In this document: positions 63,875 through 64,000 of the stretch, piece by piece | How the letters are laid out: each line of letters starts with the position of its first letter | How positions within the stretch are numbered: position 1 is the stretch's first letter | DNA from: an uncultured Prevotellaceae bacterium | GTDB lineage: Bacteria; Bacteroidota; Bacteroidia; Bacteroidales; Bacteroidaceae | NCBI GenBank assembly: GCA_900317305.1 | Contig: ONGG01000009.1 | Location: 18,242-82,241, forward strand | Length of the DNA: 64,000 bases | Reading direction: 5' to 3' | Program-made: the position numbers and the translations under genes | Notes under the pieces: model-generated | Database searches by the model: none | The model's input: only the letters and a program-made list of their open reading frames with translations | Told to the model about the DNA's origin: nothing

Positions 63875-64000
63875 GTTGTGTCTTATGCACTTCGGCAAGA
63901 ATTCGCCGAAAACTATTGCGGGGGATGAAAACCGCCATATCTTTGCATCAGAAACAACAAAGACAGCCCGCCTGTCGGAGTGAAAACAACAAAACAACAA
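63875..64000 (+). repeat. Promoter-leader repeat, copy 2 (gene lies past window end)
   Basis: Nearly identical to minus-strand 21055-20925. ATTG (63915-63918), 19 bases, TATCTTTG (63938-63945) form the promoter, followed by the GACAG-CCCGC-CTGTC hairpin and an AAAACAACAA leader that runs off the window. By analogy with copy 1, a small MKTMN-type protein is expected just beyond base 64000. Confidence 0.7.

Overview
The window looks like a chromosome segment of a Bacteroidota bacterium, most likely Prevotellaceae. Signs are Bacteroidota promoters (TTTG, 19-21 bases, TAnnTTTG), SprA of the type IX secretion system, DUF4974-type anti-sigma/ECF sigma/TonB-like operons, LytTR two-component genes, GH43 lipoproteins, a meso-diaminopimelate dehydrogenase and a four-gene histidine-utilisation set. 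No rRNA, tRNA, CRISPR array or transposase was recognised.

Layout. 1-5.4 kb (minus): dxs-trkA-trkH-manA, a tightly coupled operon running off the left edge. 5.4-6.6 kb: A+T-rich patch with a VOC-protein remnant and a DIP1984-family gene. 6.6-14.4 kb: GH43 lipoprotein, acyl-ACP thioesterase, xpt, a secreted protein, a PIG-L deacetylase without its usual deaminase half, and a LytS/LytTR pair. 14.5-18 kb (minus): DUF2490, DUF4956 and VTC polyphosphate-type genes and asd. 18.4-22.4 kb: small proteins, an almost cytosine-free sigma-like gene, and a membrane protein plus winged-helix regulator pair. 22.5-26.2 kb: ECF sigma, anti-sigma and TonB-like receptor. 26.5-35 kb: outer-membrane protein, esterase, ftcD-hutU-hutH-hutI. 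35-50 kb: sprA-ruvA, a second GH43, ddh and pepO.

50-60.5 kb is an A+T-rich island, all on the minus strand, and is the most interesting part. It encodes, in transcription order, a WYL regulator; a HAD phosphatase, ComF-like phosphoribosyltransferase, DprA-like protein and unknown protein; then a retron-type reverse transcriptase with a long C-terminal extension, preceded by a 200-nt region closed by a near-perfect inverted repeat (candidate msr-msd RNA), a receiver-like protein, a receiver protein with a C-terminal HEPN-like RNxxxH motif, and a degenerate histidine-kinase-like protein. All three transcription units carry the same promoter layout (GAACA, exactly 20 bases, TATNTTTG), with GAAC-N5-GTTC palindromes in two of them. 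I therefore infer one WYL-controlled regulon: a retron-like defence system with two-component-style signalling and a possible HEPN RNase effector.

60.6-64 kb holds a secreted FKBP_N-like protein, a vWA-macro-like fusion under a pair of palindromic operators, a 227-bp tandem repeat with an inner 18-bp minisatellite, and a promoter-leader that is a second copy of one at 21 kb. Functions are read from motifs and remembered families only; no database search was run.
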